DNA of 64,000 nt from contig NZ_JADLJS010000030.1 in the NCBI RefSeq assembly GCF_015680405.1, positions 1 through 64,000 of the forward strand. Direction: 5' to 3'. A model generated the notes under the pieces. It was not told the DNA's origin. It did not search any database and was given only the letters and a program-made list of their open reading frames with translations. The first letter of the stretch is position 1. Each line of letters begins with the position of its first letter. The DNA comes from Pseudomonas pudica (lineage in GTDB: Bacteria; Pseudomonadota; Gammaproteobacteria; Pseudomonadales; Pseudomonadaceae). This document shows, piece after piece, positions 16,723 through 25,955 of the stretch. The translations under genes and the position numbers were made by a program.

Positions 16723-17403
16723 TCAGTTGGCGTCCAGCAGCGCCATCGCTTCCGCACTGCACGCTTCGATCCGCGCCCAGTCGCCGTTCTTGATCCAGCT
16801 GCTGTCGAGCATCCAGGTGCCACCAACGCACATCACATTGGGCAAGGCCATGTAGTTACGCACGTTGGCCGGGTTCACACCGCCCGTTGGGCAGAAACGA
16901 ATATCGCCGAACGGGCCGCCAAAGGCCTTGATCGCCGCCACGCCGCCGCTGATCTCCGCCGGGAACAGCTTGAAGCGGCGGTAGCCCAGGGCGTAGCCCA
17001 TCATGATTTCGGACGGTGTGCTGATGCCTGGCAGCAGCGGGATCTCGCTGTCCACACCAGCTTCGAGAATGTCCTGGGTAATGCCTGGCGTAACGACGAA
17101 CTGCGCACCTGCAGCTTCAACGGCGGCGAACATGCCGCGATCGAGCACGGTGCCGGCACCGACACAAAGCTCCGGGCGCTGCTCGCGCAACACCTGGATG
17201 GCCTTCAGGCCATATTGCGAGCGCAAGGTCACTTCCAGGGTACGGATACCACCGGCGGCCAGGGCATCAGCCAGGGGCAGGATGTCTTCCTCACGGGCGA
17301 TGGTGATCACCGGCAGAATGCGCGCCTTTTCGCAAATGGCGTCGATCCGTGCGGCTTTGTCGGCCATCGAGAGCTTGGGCTGTGGGCGTTCGAGGGTGGT
17401 CAT
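16723..17403 (-). CDS. eda: 2-keto-3-deoxy-6-phosphogluconate aldolase
   Basis: Final Entner-Doudoroff enzyme: splits KDPG into pyruvate and glyceraldehyde 3-phosphate. The 226-residue TIM barrel shows the class I aldolase residues: the catalytic glutamate in RTLEVTLRS, the PGISTPSE phosphate-side motif, and the Schiff-base lysine in RRFKLFPAE. The ATG at 17403 is preceded by AAGGATCC; upstream in-frame starts lack a site. Third gene of zwf-pgl-eda, 17 bases after pgl, so it is controlled by HexR from the zwf promoter. Confidence 0.97.
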   Translation of the reverse strand: MTTLERPQPKLSMADKAARIDAICEKARILPVITIAREEDILPLADALAAGGIRTLEVTLRSQYGLKAIQVLREQRPELCVGAGTVLDRGMFAAVEAAGAQFVVTPGITQDILEAGVDSEIPLLPGISTPSEIMMGYALGYRRFKLFPAEISGGVAAIKAFGGPFGDIRFCPTGGVNPANVRNYMALPNVMCVGGTWMLDSSWIKNGDWARIEACSAEAMALLDAN

Positions 17404-17420
17404 GACTGTGGATCCTTGGC

Positions 17421-18134
17421 TCATGGGCACCAGTAGATGTCCAGGGGGTCGTGAAGAAAAGCGCGAATCGGCATTTCGGTAAGGTCGTTGCCAGCCAGCG
17501 CGGCGCGCAGGGTAGCGAGTTTGCCCTGCCCTTGTATGGACAGCGCGGTAAAGGCGGAGCTGACCAGCAGCGAACGGGTCATCGACAGGCGCTGGTGCGG
17601 TACGCTCGGTGCCAGCAAGGGCAGGCAGCGGCGAGGGTTGGCCAGGTCGAGGCCGGCCTCCAGGTTGGGGCTGGCGGGGAAAAGCGAAGCGGTATGGCCA
17701 TCATCCCCCATGCCCAGCACCAGCACGTCGATCGGCGGCAGCTCGGCCAGGACCTCATCGGCCCTGCCCGCGGCGGCATCAAGGTTCTCTGCCTGCTGGT
17801 AAAGGCCAACGAAGCGGGCCTTGGCCGCCGAGCCCTTGAACAAGTGGCGGGCCAGCAGGCCGGCGTTGCTGTCGGCGTGCTCCACCGGCACCCAGCGCTC
17901 GTCGGCCAGGCTGACGGTGACCTTGGCCCAGTCGAGGTTTTCGCTGGCCAGCTTCTCGAGGAACGGCACCGGGCTGCGGCCGCCGGACAGCACCACGCAG
18001 GCCTGGCCCTTGGCAGCAATGGCCGCGCGCAGGCGCTCGGCCACGTCATGGGCCTGGGTTGCGGCCAGAGCCTTGGCATCCGCCAGCTCGTGTACCTTCA
18101 CAGCCGCTGGCAGTTTCAGTTCAGATATCCCCAT
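17421..18134 (-). CDS. pgl: 6-phosphogluconolactonase
   Basis: Hydrolyses 6-phosphogluconolactone to 6-phosphogluconate, linking Zwf to Edd. The 237-residue protein belongs to the NagB/DevB-type family: LSGGRSPVPFLEKLA (phosphate loop), ADERWVP and the GMGDDGHTASLFP active-site motif are all present. The ATG at 18134 carries a GGGAGG ribosome binding site seven bases upstream and lies inside the last 14 bases of zwf, so translation is probably coupled. Middle gene of zwf-pgl-eda. Confidence 0.96.
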   Translation of the reverse strand: MGISELKLPAAVKVHELADAKALAATQAHDVAERLRAAIAAKGQACVVLSGGRSPVPFLEKLASENLDWAKVTVSLADERWVPVEHADSNAGLLARHLFKGSAAKARFVGLYQQAENLDAAAGRADEVLAELPPIDVLVLGMGDDGHTASLFPASPNLEAGLDLANPRRCLPLLAPSVPHQRLSMTRSLLVSSAFTALSIQGQGKLATLRAALAGNDLTEMPIRAFLHDPLDIYWCP

Positions 18135-19590
18135 ACCACGCCCTCCCATCGCGTGTGATCAGTGCAATCGAGCTCATCGGCCCCCAGGAGCCTGCCGCGT
18201 ATGGCTTGGGCGCATCGCCCGCGTTACGCCAGCCGGCGATCAGCTGGTCGCACCACTTCCAGGCATACTCGATTTCGTCCTTGCGCACGAACAGGTTCTG
18301 GTTACCGCGCATCACTTCGAGCAAAAGCCGCTCGTAGGCATCCGGAATCCTTGCACTGCGCCAGGTATCGGAGAAATTCAGCTGCAACGGGCCGCTGCGC
18401 AGTTGCATGCCTTTGTCCAGGCCCTGCTCCTTGGTCATTACCCGCAAAGAGATGCCTTCGTCCGGTTGCAGGCGGATGATCAGCTTGTTACCGATCTGCA
18501 AACGCTGTTCCGGGGCGAAGATGTAGTGCGGCGTTTCCTTGAAGTGGATGACGATCTGCGACAGCTTCTGCGGCATGCGCTTGCCGGTACGCAGGTAGAA
18601 CGGCACCCCCGACCAGCGCCAGTTGCGGATGTCGGCACGCAGGGCGACGAAGGTTTCGGTGTCGCTCTGGGCGTTGGCGTTGTCTTCTTCAAGATAACCG
18701 GGCACCGGCTTGCCATCGCTGTAGCCGGCGATGTACTGGCCGCGCACCACACGGGTGCTCAGCCCTTCGCCCGTGATCGGTGCCAGGGCCTTGAGTACCT
18801 TGACCTTCTCGTCACGGATGGCATCGGCCGACAGTTCGCTGGGCGGGTCCATGGCGATCAGGCACAGCAGCTGCAGCAGGTGGTTCTGGATCATGTCGCG
18901 CAGCTGGCCGGCCTTGTCGAAGTAGCCCCAGCGGCCTTCGATACCAACCTTCTCGGCGACCGTGATCTCCACATGGGAGATGGAATTCTGGTTCCACTGG
19001 GTTTCGAACAGGCTGTTGGCGAAACGCAGGGCGATCAGGTTCTGCACCGTTTCCTTGCCCAGATAGTGGTCGATGCGATAGACCCGGCTCTCAGGGAAGA
19101 ACCGCGCCACGGCATCGTTGACCCGGCGCGACGACTCCAGGTCGTGGCCAATGGGCTTCTCCAGCACCACTCGGGTGCGTGCGGCCAGCCCGACCTTGTC
19201 GAGGTTTTCGCAGATGGCCCCATACACCGCCGCAGCGGTGGCGAAGTAGGCGATCAGCGGCAGCTCGGCCGGCAATTGCTCAGCCAAGGCCTGGTAGCCC
19301 TCGGGCTGGAGAAAGTCCAGGTGCTGGTAACTCAGCCTGGCGAGGAAGCGGCCCAGCGCGGCGGGCTCGATATCGGCCTCGGGTACATGCCGGCGCAGGT
19401 GCGCTTCGATGCTGTCCAGGTGGCTCTGCGCGCTACCGGCCTCGCGGGCCAGCGCCAGCAGGCGGGTTTCCGGGTGCAACAGGTTGGCCCGGTCGAGCTG
19501 GTAGAGCGCAGGAAACAGCTTGCGCAATGCCAGGTCGCCGAGGGCGCCAAACAGGGCAAAGGTGCAAGGTTCGACACTGATCGCAGCCAT
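18121..19590 (-). CDS. zwf: Glucose-6-phosphate 1-dehydrogenase
   Basis: Oxidises glucose 6-phosphate to the lactone with NAD(P)+, feeding the Entner-Doudoroff path. The 489-residue protein has the Rossmann start FALFGALGDLALRKLFPAL (the usual GxxGDL nucleotide motif), the EKPIGHD block and the substrate-binding RIDHYLGKETVQN signature. It heads the zwf-pgl-eda operon and is divergent from hexR. A HexR-type dyad lies 66 bases upstream of the start. P. putida is known to carry several Zwf isoenzymes; this genomic position is that of the main glucose-induced one. Confidence 0.97.
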   Translation of the reverse strand: MAAISVEPCTFALFGALGDLALRKLFPALYQLDRANLLHPETRLLALAREAGSAQSHLDSIEAHLRRHVPEADIEPAALGRFLARLSYQHLDFLQPEGYQALAEQLPAELPLIAYFATAAAVYGAICENLDKVGLAARTRVVLEKPIGHDLESSRRVNDAVARFFPESRVYRIDHYLGKETVQNLIALRFANSLFETQWNQNSISHVEITVAEKVGIEGRWGYFDKAGQLRDMIQNHLLQLLCLIAMDPPSELSADAIRDEKVKVLKALAPITGEGLSTRVVRGQYIAGYSDGKPVPGYLEEDNANAQSDTETFVALRADIRNWRWSGVPFYLRTGKRMPQKLSQIVIHFKETPHYIFAPEQRLQIGNKLIIRLQPDEGISLRVMTKEQGLDKGMQLRSGPLQLNFSDTWRSARIPDAYERLLLEVMRGNQNLFVRKDEIEYAWKWCDQLIAGWRNAGDAPKPYAAGSWGPMSSIALITRDGRAWYGDI

Positions 19591-19655
19591 GATGTTGGTT
19601 CTTTCCTAAAGTTGGTCTAGGAATACCGCTTTCACATACGGTTTTCAAGGGATAA

Positions 19656-19674
19656 TGTAGTAAAAACCACAACA
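19656..19674. promoter_or_regulatory. HexR operator in the zwf/hexR divergent region
   Basis: TGTAGT, seven bases, ACAACA forms a dyad. The minus-strand reading TTGT-N7-ACTA differs by one base from the published P. putida HexR consensus TTGT-N7/8-ACAA. It is well placed to repress zwf and perhaps autoregulate hexR. Confidence 0.7.
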
Positions 19675-19792
19675 TTACACGCAAGTGTTACAGACAAGTG
19701 GTACGTCAACCGCGCCGACAGTACGATAGACGACCGTGCAAAAAGCCTGCTGCTCCAACAGCCGGCTGTCTTCCCGACCCAAGGACACACCC

Positions 19793-20665
19793 ATGGACCG
19801 CGTGCGAAACCTCCTGGAACAAATCCAGGGCCGCCTCGACGAGCTGAACAAGGCCGAACGCAAAGTCGCCGAAGTCATCCTGCTCAACCCGCAACAAGCA
19901 ACCCGTTTCAGCATCGCTGCGCTGGCTCAGGCGGCCAAGGTCAGCGAACCTACCGTCAACCGCTTCTGCCGCTCGTTCGGCGTCAGCGGCTACCCCGAGC
20001 TCAAGCTGCAGCTGGCGCAGAGCCTGGCCAGCGGCGCCGCCTACGTCAGCCGCGCGGTGGAGGCTGACGATGACCCGGCCGCCTACACCCAGAAGATCTT
20101 CGCCAGTGCCATCGCCTCGCTCGACAGCGCCTGCCAGCAGCTCGACCCGCAGCAGGTCAGCCGTGCCGTGGACATGATGATCCAGGCCCGGCAGATCCAC
20201 TTCTTCGGCCTGGGCGCCTCGGCCCCGGTGGCGCTGGACGCCCAGCACAAGTTCTTCCGCTTCAACCTGGCAGTGTCGGCCCACGCCGACGTGCTGATGC
20301 AGCGCATGCTGGCCTCGGTGGCGCACACCGGCGACCTGTTCGTGATCATTTCCTACACCGGACGCACCCGCGAACTGGTCGAGGTGGCCCGCCTGGCCCG
20401 GGAAAACGGCGCCTCGGTGCTGGGCCTGACCGCTGCCGGTTCGCCACTGGCCAATGCCTGCAGCCTTAGCCTGCACATTCCGCTGCCGGAAGACACCGAC
20501 ATCTACATGCCGATGACCTCACGGATCATCCAGCTGACCGTGCTCGATGTGCTGGCTACCGGCATGACCCTGCGGCGCGGCGTGGATTTCCAGCCGCACC
20601 TGCGCAAGATCAAGGAAAGCCTCAACGCCAGCCGCTATCCGATCGAGGACGACGAGCTCAACTGA
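19793..20665 (+). CDS. hexR: HexR, RpiR-family repressor of glucose metabolism
   Basis: Represses zwf-pgl-eda, edd-glk and gap-1 until KDPG accumulates. The 290-residue protein has an N-terminal RpiR helix-turn-helix (about 1-75: NKAERKVAEVIL, FSIAALAQAAKVSEPTVNRFCRSFG) and a C-terminal SIS sugar-phosphate domain (about 125-255: IHFFGLGASAPVALDAQHKF, ISYTGRTRELVEVARLA). The ATG at 19793 has AAGGA twelve bases upstream; a longer in-frame start at 19736 has no support. Divergent from zwf. Its 3' end overlaps the convergent mutarotase gene by eight bases. Confidence 0.96.
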   Translation: MDRVRNLLEQIQGRLDELNKAERKVAEVILLNPQQATRFSIAALAQAAKVSEPTVNRFCRSFGVSGYPELKLQLAQSLASGAAYVSRAVEADDDPAAYTQKIFASAIASLDSACQQLDPQQVSRAVDMMIQARQIHFFGLGASAPVALDAQHKFFRFNLAVSAHADVLMQRMLASVAHTGDLFVIISYTGRTRELVEVARLARENGASVLGLTAAGSPLANACSLSLHIPLPEDTDIYMPMTSRIIQLTVLDVLATGMTLRRGVDFQPHLRKIKESLNASRYPIEDDELN

Positions 20666-21512
20666 GCCGGTGCGCCTGCAGGCGCAGGTGGGCACGCTGC
20701 CCCGGCGCCAGGCTCAAGCCCTCGCCGCTGCCGCTGGCGGCCTCGACACAGATGAAACGCTGGCATTCGCGCCCGGTCACGCCCATCAACGGGCGATTGC
20801 CTGGGTGCCAGACCACCGTGTCGTCGCTGTCACCGGTATCGATGCAAAGTTCGCGCTGCCAGGCCGGGTCCTGCAATTGCACCCGCGGCGTGCCGGGGTA
20901 GACCTTCTGGCAGCCGCCCTTGAGTTTCAGCGCGCCATCTTCACGGCAGGCCTGACGGTTCAGGCGGTCGTAGCCTTCGATATCCTCGAGCCCGGACAGC
21001 GCTATCTCGGACACGTCACTGATGCGCCAGTAGGCCAGCAGGGCATGGCTCAGCTGGCATGGTTCGCTGTCCTGGTGCTCGGTGCTAAGGCTCAGCTCCA
21101 TGCGGCTACCCAGCCGGGCATGCAGGTCGACCTGCCAGTCGCACAGGTCCAGCCGCCATTTCAGGGTTACCCCCTCCTCGTCCTCGCGGCTGTCCACCAG
21201 CTTCCAGTCGAGCAGCCGCGCCCAGCCATGGGCCGGCCACAAGTCCTCGCTGGGGTGGCGGCCATACCATGGCCAGCACACCGGCACACCACCGCGGATC
21301 GCCCCCACCTGGGGCCACTGCTCGGCGCACCACAGCCAGGGCCGTTCACCCGCTGGTTGAAAATGCAGCAGTTGCGCACCCTGGCGGCTGAACACCGCCT
21401 GGCAACGGGGATGGTCGATGATCAGCACATCGCGCTGCTGGTAACGCTCCCACTCGAATGTCGGCCGGGGCCGCTGCGAGGTAAAGAAGCGATGGAGCGG
21501 ATGTTCGGGCAT
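20658..21512 (-). CDS. D-hexose-6-phosphate mutarotase (YeaD-like)
   Basis: Likely interconverts alpha and beta anomers of glucose 6-phosphate, so that Zwf receives the beta form. The 284-residue beta-sandwich protein of the aldose-1-epimerase superfamily shows the hallmarks of the hexose-6-phosphate subgroup: IRGGVPVCWPWYGRH with its phosphate-side arginine, the HGWAR motif with a catalytic histidine, and an acidic LEDIEGYD segment. It is last on the minus strand after oprB and converges on hexR with an eight-base overlap. Its place beside hexR and the glucose transporter fits the assignment. Confidence 0.88.
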   Translation of the reverse strand: MPEHPLHRFFTSQRPRPTFEWERYQQRDVLIIDHPRCQAVFSRQGAQLLHFQPAGERPWLWCAEQWPQVGAIRGGVPVCWPWYGRHPSEDLWPAHGWARLLDWKLVDSREDEEGVTLKWRLDLCDWQVDLHARLGSRMELSLSTEHQDSEPCQLSHALLAYWRISDVSEIALSGLEDIEGYDRLNRQACREDGALKLKGGCQKVYPGTPRVQLQDPAWQRELCIDTGDSDDTVVWHPGNRPLMGVTGRECQRFICVEAASGSGEGLSLAPGQRAHLRLQAHRLS

Positions 21513-21628
21513 GGTTCAGAGCTCTTGTTGTTTGAGATAGCGCTGTCTCGGCCTATCCCCGACAACCACTGGAGGCCAGTGGGTGCCGGGTACCGAAGTG
21601 GATTGGCGTAAATTTACAACAATTGCTC

Positions 21629-22981
21629 TCAGAATGACGACTGAATCTTCAATCCCGCGACCAGCGCGTTGTCCACCTCATCGACCCCGCCGGGGCTCTT
21701 GATGTACTGCAGGTTGGGCCGCACGGTCAGCCAGTTGGTGACGTGGAAGCCGTAGTAGAGCTCGGCGTTGTACTCGGTACGCTGCAGCGGCACGAAGCCT
21801 GGGTTGTCGTAATCGCTGATGCCGCTCTGGGCGTTGAGCAGTTCGGCGCGTTTCTTCACGTCGTCGTTCACATGAATGCGCGCCACGCCGAAGCCGATGT
21901 CGTCCTTGGGCCGGGCGTCGAAGGCGCCTTTGTAGACCAACCCCAGCTGCTGGTAGTTGTCGACCACGTTGGTGGCCTGGTCGTGCACGGTGAAGTTGGC
22001 GAACAGGCTCAGGCCACGGTTCACGTCGCCGCCATGGGCGGTGACCTGCTGCTGCGCCACCACCCACCAGCCATGCTTGCTTGAGTGCGACTTGAAGGCT
22101 TCGCCCGTCAGCGCCTGCGGGTTGCCGTTGACGTCATCGAACACATCGTCGGCCTTGGCCGTGCTGTAGTAGTAACCCAGGCGGTACTCGCCCGGCAGGC
22201 CGTTGACCTTGGGTGACCACACCGCTTCCACCGGCAGGATCGCACCCTTCGTACCGCTGCCGCTGAGCTTGAAGCCGTTTCCGGTTTCCAGGTTGGAAGG
22301 GTTCTGCTCGAAGGCGCCGACCTGGACGAAGAATTCCGGGGTGATGTTGTATTTCACCCGCAGCGCCCACTGGCTGACCGGCCAGTTGTACCAGATGCCG
22401 CCGACCCAGTTGCCCACCTGCGAGCCGCAGAAAGCCAGGTTCTGGAAGTCGCAGGGGAAGCTGTTGAAGTCCTCGCCCTCGCCGAAGCGGCCAAATTTGA
22501 CGTCCAGTGCGCCGTCGAAGTACTTCTGCTTGATCCACATCTGGGTCAGCCGCCAGGTCTGGCCACGGCCCCACACTTCCTGCACCGAGCTGAACTGCCC
22601 GGCGCGCGGATCGCTGATACGGTCGTTGGACAGGTTGCGGCCGCTGCGCTCGGTGATCGCCAGCTTGAACTCGGCGTCGTGCCAGCCGAAGATTTTCTGC
22701 AGGTCCAGGTGCGCACCGAGGGCAAACTGGTCGCTATAGCGCGCGGTCTTGTCGTCGTTGTAGCCGCCGTGCAAGTTGCCAGCCGCCTCACCGACATAAT
22801 CAAGGGTGAAGTCATAGCCCTTTTCCAGCAGCTCGGTGCGGGTGCCGCCCCAGTCGCCGGTCATCCACTTCGATTCGCTGGAAAAAGCCTCGGCAGCCTG
22901 CGCGCCGCTGCCAGCGGCCATCGCCAGCGGTGCGAGCAAGGCGAGCGAACCTAATGTCCTGATGCGTTTGCGCTGTTCCAT
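21629..22981 (-). CDS. oprB: Carbohydrate-selective porin OprB
   Basis: Outer-membrane channel for glucose and related sugars. The 450-residue precursor has a signal peptide with cleavage likely after AQA (about residue 29), then a beta-barrel of repeated aromatic strands, ending in LVAGLKIQSSF with the C-terminal phenylalanine needed for Bam-dependent assembly. The ATG at 22981 (MEQRKRIRTL) is preceded by AAAGGG and by an A-rich AATAAGAACAA stretch, a probable Hfq/Crc target. It follows gtsD after 41 bases and is probably the distal part of the gts operon. Confidence 0.94.
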   Translation of the reverse strand: MEQRKRIRTLGSLALLAPLAMAAGSGAQAAEAFSSESKWMTGDWGGTRTELLEKGYDFTLDYVGEAAGNLHGGYNDDKTARYSDQFALGAHLDLQKIFGWHDAEFKLAITERSGRNLSNDRISDPRAGQFSSVQEVWGRGQTWRLTQMWIKQKYFDGALDVKFGRFGEGEDFNSFPCDFQNLAFCGSQVGNWVGGIWYNWPVSQWALRVKYNITPEFFVQVGAFEQNPSNLETGNGFKLSGSGTKGAILPVEAVWSPKVNGLPGEYRLGYYYSTAKADDVFDDVNGNPQALTGEAFKSHSSKHGWWVVAQQQVTAHGGDVNRGLSLFANFTVHDQATNVVDNYQQLGLVYKGAFDARPKDDIGFGVARIHVNDDVKKRAELLNAQSGISDYDNPGFVPLQRTEYNAELYYGFHVTNWLTVRPNLQYIKSPGGVDEVDNALVAGLKIQSSF

Positions 22982-22995
22982 CCCTTTGCGTCCTC

Positions 22996-23006
22996 TTGTT
23001 CTTATT
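22996..23006 (-). promoter_or_regulatory. Hfq/Crc catabolite-activity motif at the oprB ribosome binding site
   Basis: The minus-strand sequence AATAAGAACAA contains two overlapping AANAANAA matches 15-25 bases before the oprB ATG. In Pseudomonas this motif lets Hfq with Crc block translation when preferred carbon sources are present. Confidence 0.55.
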
Positions 23007-23022
23007 TGACGGTGTAGACGAG

Positions 23023-24177
23023 TTATCGGCCTTTGAAGTGCGCCACATTGTCCTTCATGGCCGTGGCAGTAGTGGCCAGGTGCAGGCGCTCGCCGCTGGC
23101 AGCGTCGAACAGCAGCACCCGGGCCGGGTCGAATTGCAGGTTCAGGCTGTCGCCGACCCGGCACGCCACATCCGGCGCCAGGCGGCAGCAGACCTTGGTC
23201 TGGTTCAGGGTGACGAACACCAGCAGGTCCGGCCCGGTGGGCTCGGTCACCTGCACCTCGGCGCGAATGCCGGGCAGGCCATTGCCCTCGGCTGCACCCA
23301 GGGCAATCTGCTCGGGGCGGATGCCCAGGATGATTTCGCGGCCATCCAGCTCGTCAGCGGCTACCCCCAGAGGCAGTTCGCAACGCGCCTGGCCGCTGTC
23401 GAGCAAGGCCAGCAGGCGCCCGTCCTGTTGCGTGAGGCGCACCGGGATGAAGTTCATCGGTGGCGAACCGATGAAGCTGGCGACGAACTGGTTGGCCGGA
23501 TCGTTGTAGATCTGCTGCGGGGTGCCGAACTGCTGGATGATGCCGTCCTTCATCACCGCCACCTTGTCGCCCAGGGTCATGGCCTCGATCTGGTCATGGG
23601 TGACGTACACGGTGGTGGTCTTGAGGCGCTGGTGCATCAATTTCATTTCGGTACGCATCTCGACGCGCAGCTTGGCATCGAGGTTGGACAGCGGTTCATC
23701 GAACAGGTAGATCTTCGGCCGCCGCGCCAGCGCCCGGCCCATGGCCACGCGCTGCTGCTGGCCACCGGACAGCTGCGCCGGCTTGCGCGCCAGCAAGTGC
23801 TCGATCTGCAACAGCTTGGCCACCCTCGCCACTTCTTCGTCGATGGCGGCCTGGGGCAGCTTGCGGATCTTCAGGCCGAACTCGATGTTCTCGCGCACGC
23901 TCATGGTCGGGTACAGCGCGTAGGACTGGAACACCATGGCGATGTCGCGGTCCTTGGGGCTCATGCCGCTGACGTCCTGCTGGTCGATGAGAATCGCACC
24001 GCCGGTGATCTGCTCCAGCCCGGCGATGCAGTTCATCAAGGTCGACTTGCCGCAGCCCGACGGGCCGACCAGGATCAGGAACTCGCCATCCTTGATCGAC
24101 AGCTGGATGTCCTTGAGGGTGTCCGGCAAGCCGCTGCCGTAGGTCTTGTTCACATTGCGAAGTTCGAGCGTTGCCAT
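23023..24177 (-). CDS. gtsD: Glucose ABC transporter ATP-binding subunit
   Basis: ATPase of the GtsABCD high-affinity glucose importer. The 384-residue MalK-like protein has Walker A GPSGCGKST, the ABC signature LSGGQQQRVAMGRAL, Walker B KIYLFDEPLSNLD, the switch histidine in TVYVTHDQ, and a C-terminal MOP/OB regulatory domain (about 240-384), all typical of the CUT1 sugar family. It starts three bases after gtsC and is followed by oprB. Confidence 0.95.
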   Translation of the reverse strand: MATLELRNVNKTYGSGLPDTLKDIQLSIKDGEFLILVGPSGCGKSTLMNCIAGLEQITGGAILIDQQDVSGMSPKDRDIAMVFQSYALYPTMSVRENIEFGLKIRKLPQAAIDEEVARVAKLLQIEHLLARKPAQLSGGQQQRVAMGRALARRPKIYLFDEPLSNLDAKLRVEMRTEMKLMHQRLKTTTVYVTHDQIEAMTLGDKVAVMKDGIIQQFGTPQQIYNDPANQFVASFIGSPPMNFIPVRLTQQDGRLLALLDSGQARCELPLGVAADELDGREIILGIRPEQIALGAAEGNGLPGIRAEVQVTEPTGPDLLVFVTLNQTKVCCRLAPDVACRVGDSLNLQFDPARVLLFDAASGERLHLATTATAMKDNVAHFKGR

Positions 24178-24180
24178 GAC

Positions 24181-25026
24181 TTACCCCTTTACCGCGCCAG
24201 CAGTCAGCCCGCGGACGAAATATTTGCCTGCCACCACGTAGACCAGCAGGGTTGGCAGGCCGGCGATCATCGCCGCTGCCATGTCGACGTTGTATTCCTT
24301 GGCCCCGGTGCTGGTGTTGACCAGGTTGTTCAGGGCCACGGTAATCGGTTGCGAATCGCCGCTGGAGAACACCACGCCGAACAGAAAGTCGTTCCATATC
24401 TGGGTGAACTGCCAGATCAGGCAGACCATGATGATTGGCGTGGACATCGGCAGGATGATGCGGCGGAAAATGGTGAAGAACCCGGCACCGTCCAGGCGCG
24501 CAGCCTTGACCAGCGCATCGGGGATGCTCACGTAGAAGTTGCGGAAGAACAGCGTTGTGAAGGCCAGGCCGTAGACCACGTGCACCAGTACCAGGCCGGT
24601 GGTGGTGCTGGCCAGGCCAAGCTTGCCGAGGGTGAACGAGGCCGGCAGCAGTACGGTCTGGAACGGCAGGAAGCAGCCGAACAGCAGCAGGCCGAAGAAC
24701 AGCTGCGAACCGCGGAAGCGCCACATCGACAGCACATAGCCGTTCAGCGCGCCGATGGCGGTGGAGATGAGCACCGCTGGCACGGTGATCATGATCGAGT
24801 TCCAGAAATAACCGCTGACCGTGCCCCAGGCCTTGACCCAACCGATGCCGGTAATTACCGCCGGCCAGCTCAGCAGGTTGCCGGTGCTGATGTCTTCCGG
24901 GGTCTTGAAGCTGGTCAGCAGCATCACCACCAGCGGCACCAGGTACAGCAGCACCGCCAGTAACAGCACCGCGTGGATGGCGATGCGGCTCGGGCTCGGC
25001 ACTGCTTTGTCGAGAGGGCTATGCAT
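24181..25026 (-). CDS. gtsC: Glucose ABC transporter permease
   Basis: One of two inner-membrane channel subunits of the glucose importer. The 281-residue protein has six predicted membrane helices and the cytoplasmic EAA-type loop (VSIPDALVKAARLDGAGFFTIF) that contacts GtsD. Its start overlaps the gtsB stop by eight bases. MalG-like, CUT1 family. Confidence 0.94.
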   Translation of the reverse strand: MHSPLDKAVPSPSRIAIHAVLLLAVLLYLVPLVVMLLTSFKTPEDISTGNLLSWPAVITGIGWVKAWGTVSGYFWNSIMITVPAVLISTAIGALNGYVLSMWRFRGSQLFFGLLLFGCFLPFQTVLLPASFTLGKLGLASTTTGLVLVHVVYGLAFTTLFFRNFYVSIPDALVKAARLDGAGFFTIFRRIILPMSTPIIMVCLIWQFTQIWNDFLFGVVFSSGDSQPITVALNNLVNTSTGAKEYNVDMAAAMIAGLPTLLVYVVAGKYFVRGLTAGAVKG

Positions 25027-25927
25027 GGCGTTTGCTCCGCAACTCCGAGTACAGGTAAGGCACGAGGATCGCCAGGATCGCCCCGAGCATCAGGATGGCG
25101 CTGGCCGAGCCCATGCCCATCTGGCCGCGGCTGAAGGTGAATGAATACATGAACATCGCGGGCAGGTCGGACGAGTAGCCTGGGCCACCGGCAGTCATGG
25201 CCGCCACCAGGTCGAAGCTCTTGATGGCAATGTGCGCGAGGATCATCAGCGAACTGAAGAACACCGGGCGCAGGCTGGGCAGCACCACGCGCCAGTAGAT
25301 TCGCGGCAGGCTGGCACCGTCGATCTGAGCGGCACGGATGATCGACGGGTCGACGCCACGCAGGCCGGCAAGGAACATCGCCATGATGAAGCCCGAGGCC
25401 TGCCACACGGCGGCGATCACCAGGCAGTACACCACCCGGTCTGGATCGATCAGCCAGTCAAGGCGAAAGCCCTCCCAGCCCCAGTCACGCAGCAGCTTGT
25501 CCAGGCCCATGCCGGGGTTGAGCAGCCACTTCCAGGCGGTGCCGGTGACGATCATCGACAGCGCCATGGGGTACAGGTAGATGGTGCGGATGAAACCTTC
25601 GCGACGGATGCGCTGGTCCAGCAGGACCGCCAGCACTACACCGATGACCAGGCTGATGGCGATGAACAGGCCGCCGAACAGCAGCAGGTTCTTGCTTGCC
25701 ACCCACCAGCGATCGTTGTCGAACAGCCGGGCGTACTGCGCCAGGCCGGCCCATTTGTAGGTCGGCAGGAAGGTCGAGGTGGTGAAGGACAGGACGAAAG
25801 TCCAGAGGATGTAGCCGTAGAAGCCCACCAGGACGATGAACATGCTCGGCGCCAGCACCAGCTTGGGCAGCCAGCGCTGTAACGCGTCCAGGGGTGAGGC
25901 CCGCAGTTGGGCGGTTGCTGTGGTCAT
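25019..25927 (-). CDS. gtsB: Glucose ABC transporter permease
   Basis: Second channel subunit, 302 residues, MalF-like, with six predicted helices and the EAA loop (LRGVDPSIIRAAQIDGASLPRIYW) for docking to the ATPase. It is separated from gtsA by a 180-base gap filled by a large inverted REP, while gtsB-gtsC-gtsD are packed tightly. That suggests gtsA transcripts are more abundant than those of the membrane part. Confidence 0.94.
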   Translation of the reverse strand: MTTATAQLRASPLDALQRWLPKLVLAPSMFIVLVGFYGYILWTFVLSFTTSTFLPTYKWAGLAQYARLFDNDRWWVASKNLLLFGGLFIAISLVIGVVLAVLLDQRIRREGFIRTIYLYPMALSMIVTGTAWKWLLNPGMGLDKLLRDWGWEGFRLDWLIDPDRVVYCLVIAAVWQASGFIMAMFLAGLRGVDPSIIRAAQIDGASLPRIYWRVVLPSLRPVFFSSLMILAHIAIKSFDLVAAMTAGGPGYSSDLPAMFMYSFTFSRGQMGMGSASAILMLGAILAILVPYLYSELRSKRHA

Positions 25928-25955
25928 GGTTCACCTCAAAGGCGCCGCACTCCCC

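Noticed and set aside
14754..16826. 690-codon open frame antisense to leuA
   Set aside because: Runs through the leuA terminator and a REP; leuA is the supported gene.
22996..24963. 655-codon open frame antisense to gtsD/gtsC
   Set aside because: Crosses two real genes and is histidine/glutamine-rich; no domain can be recognised.
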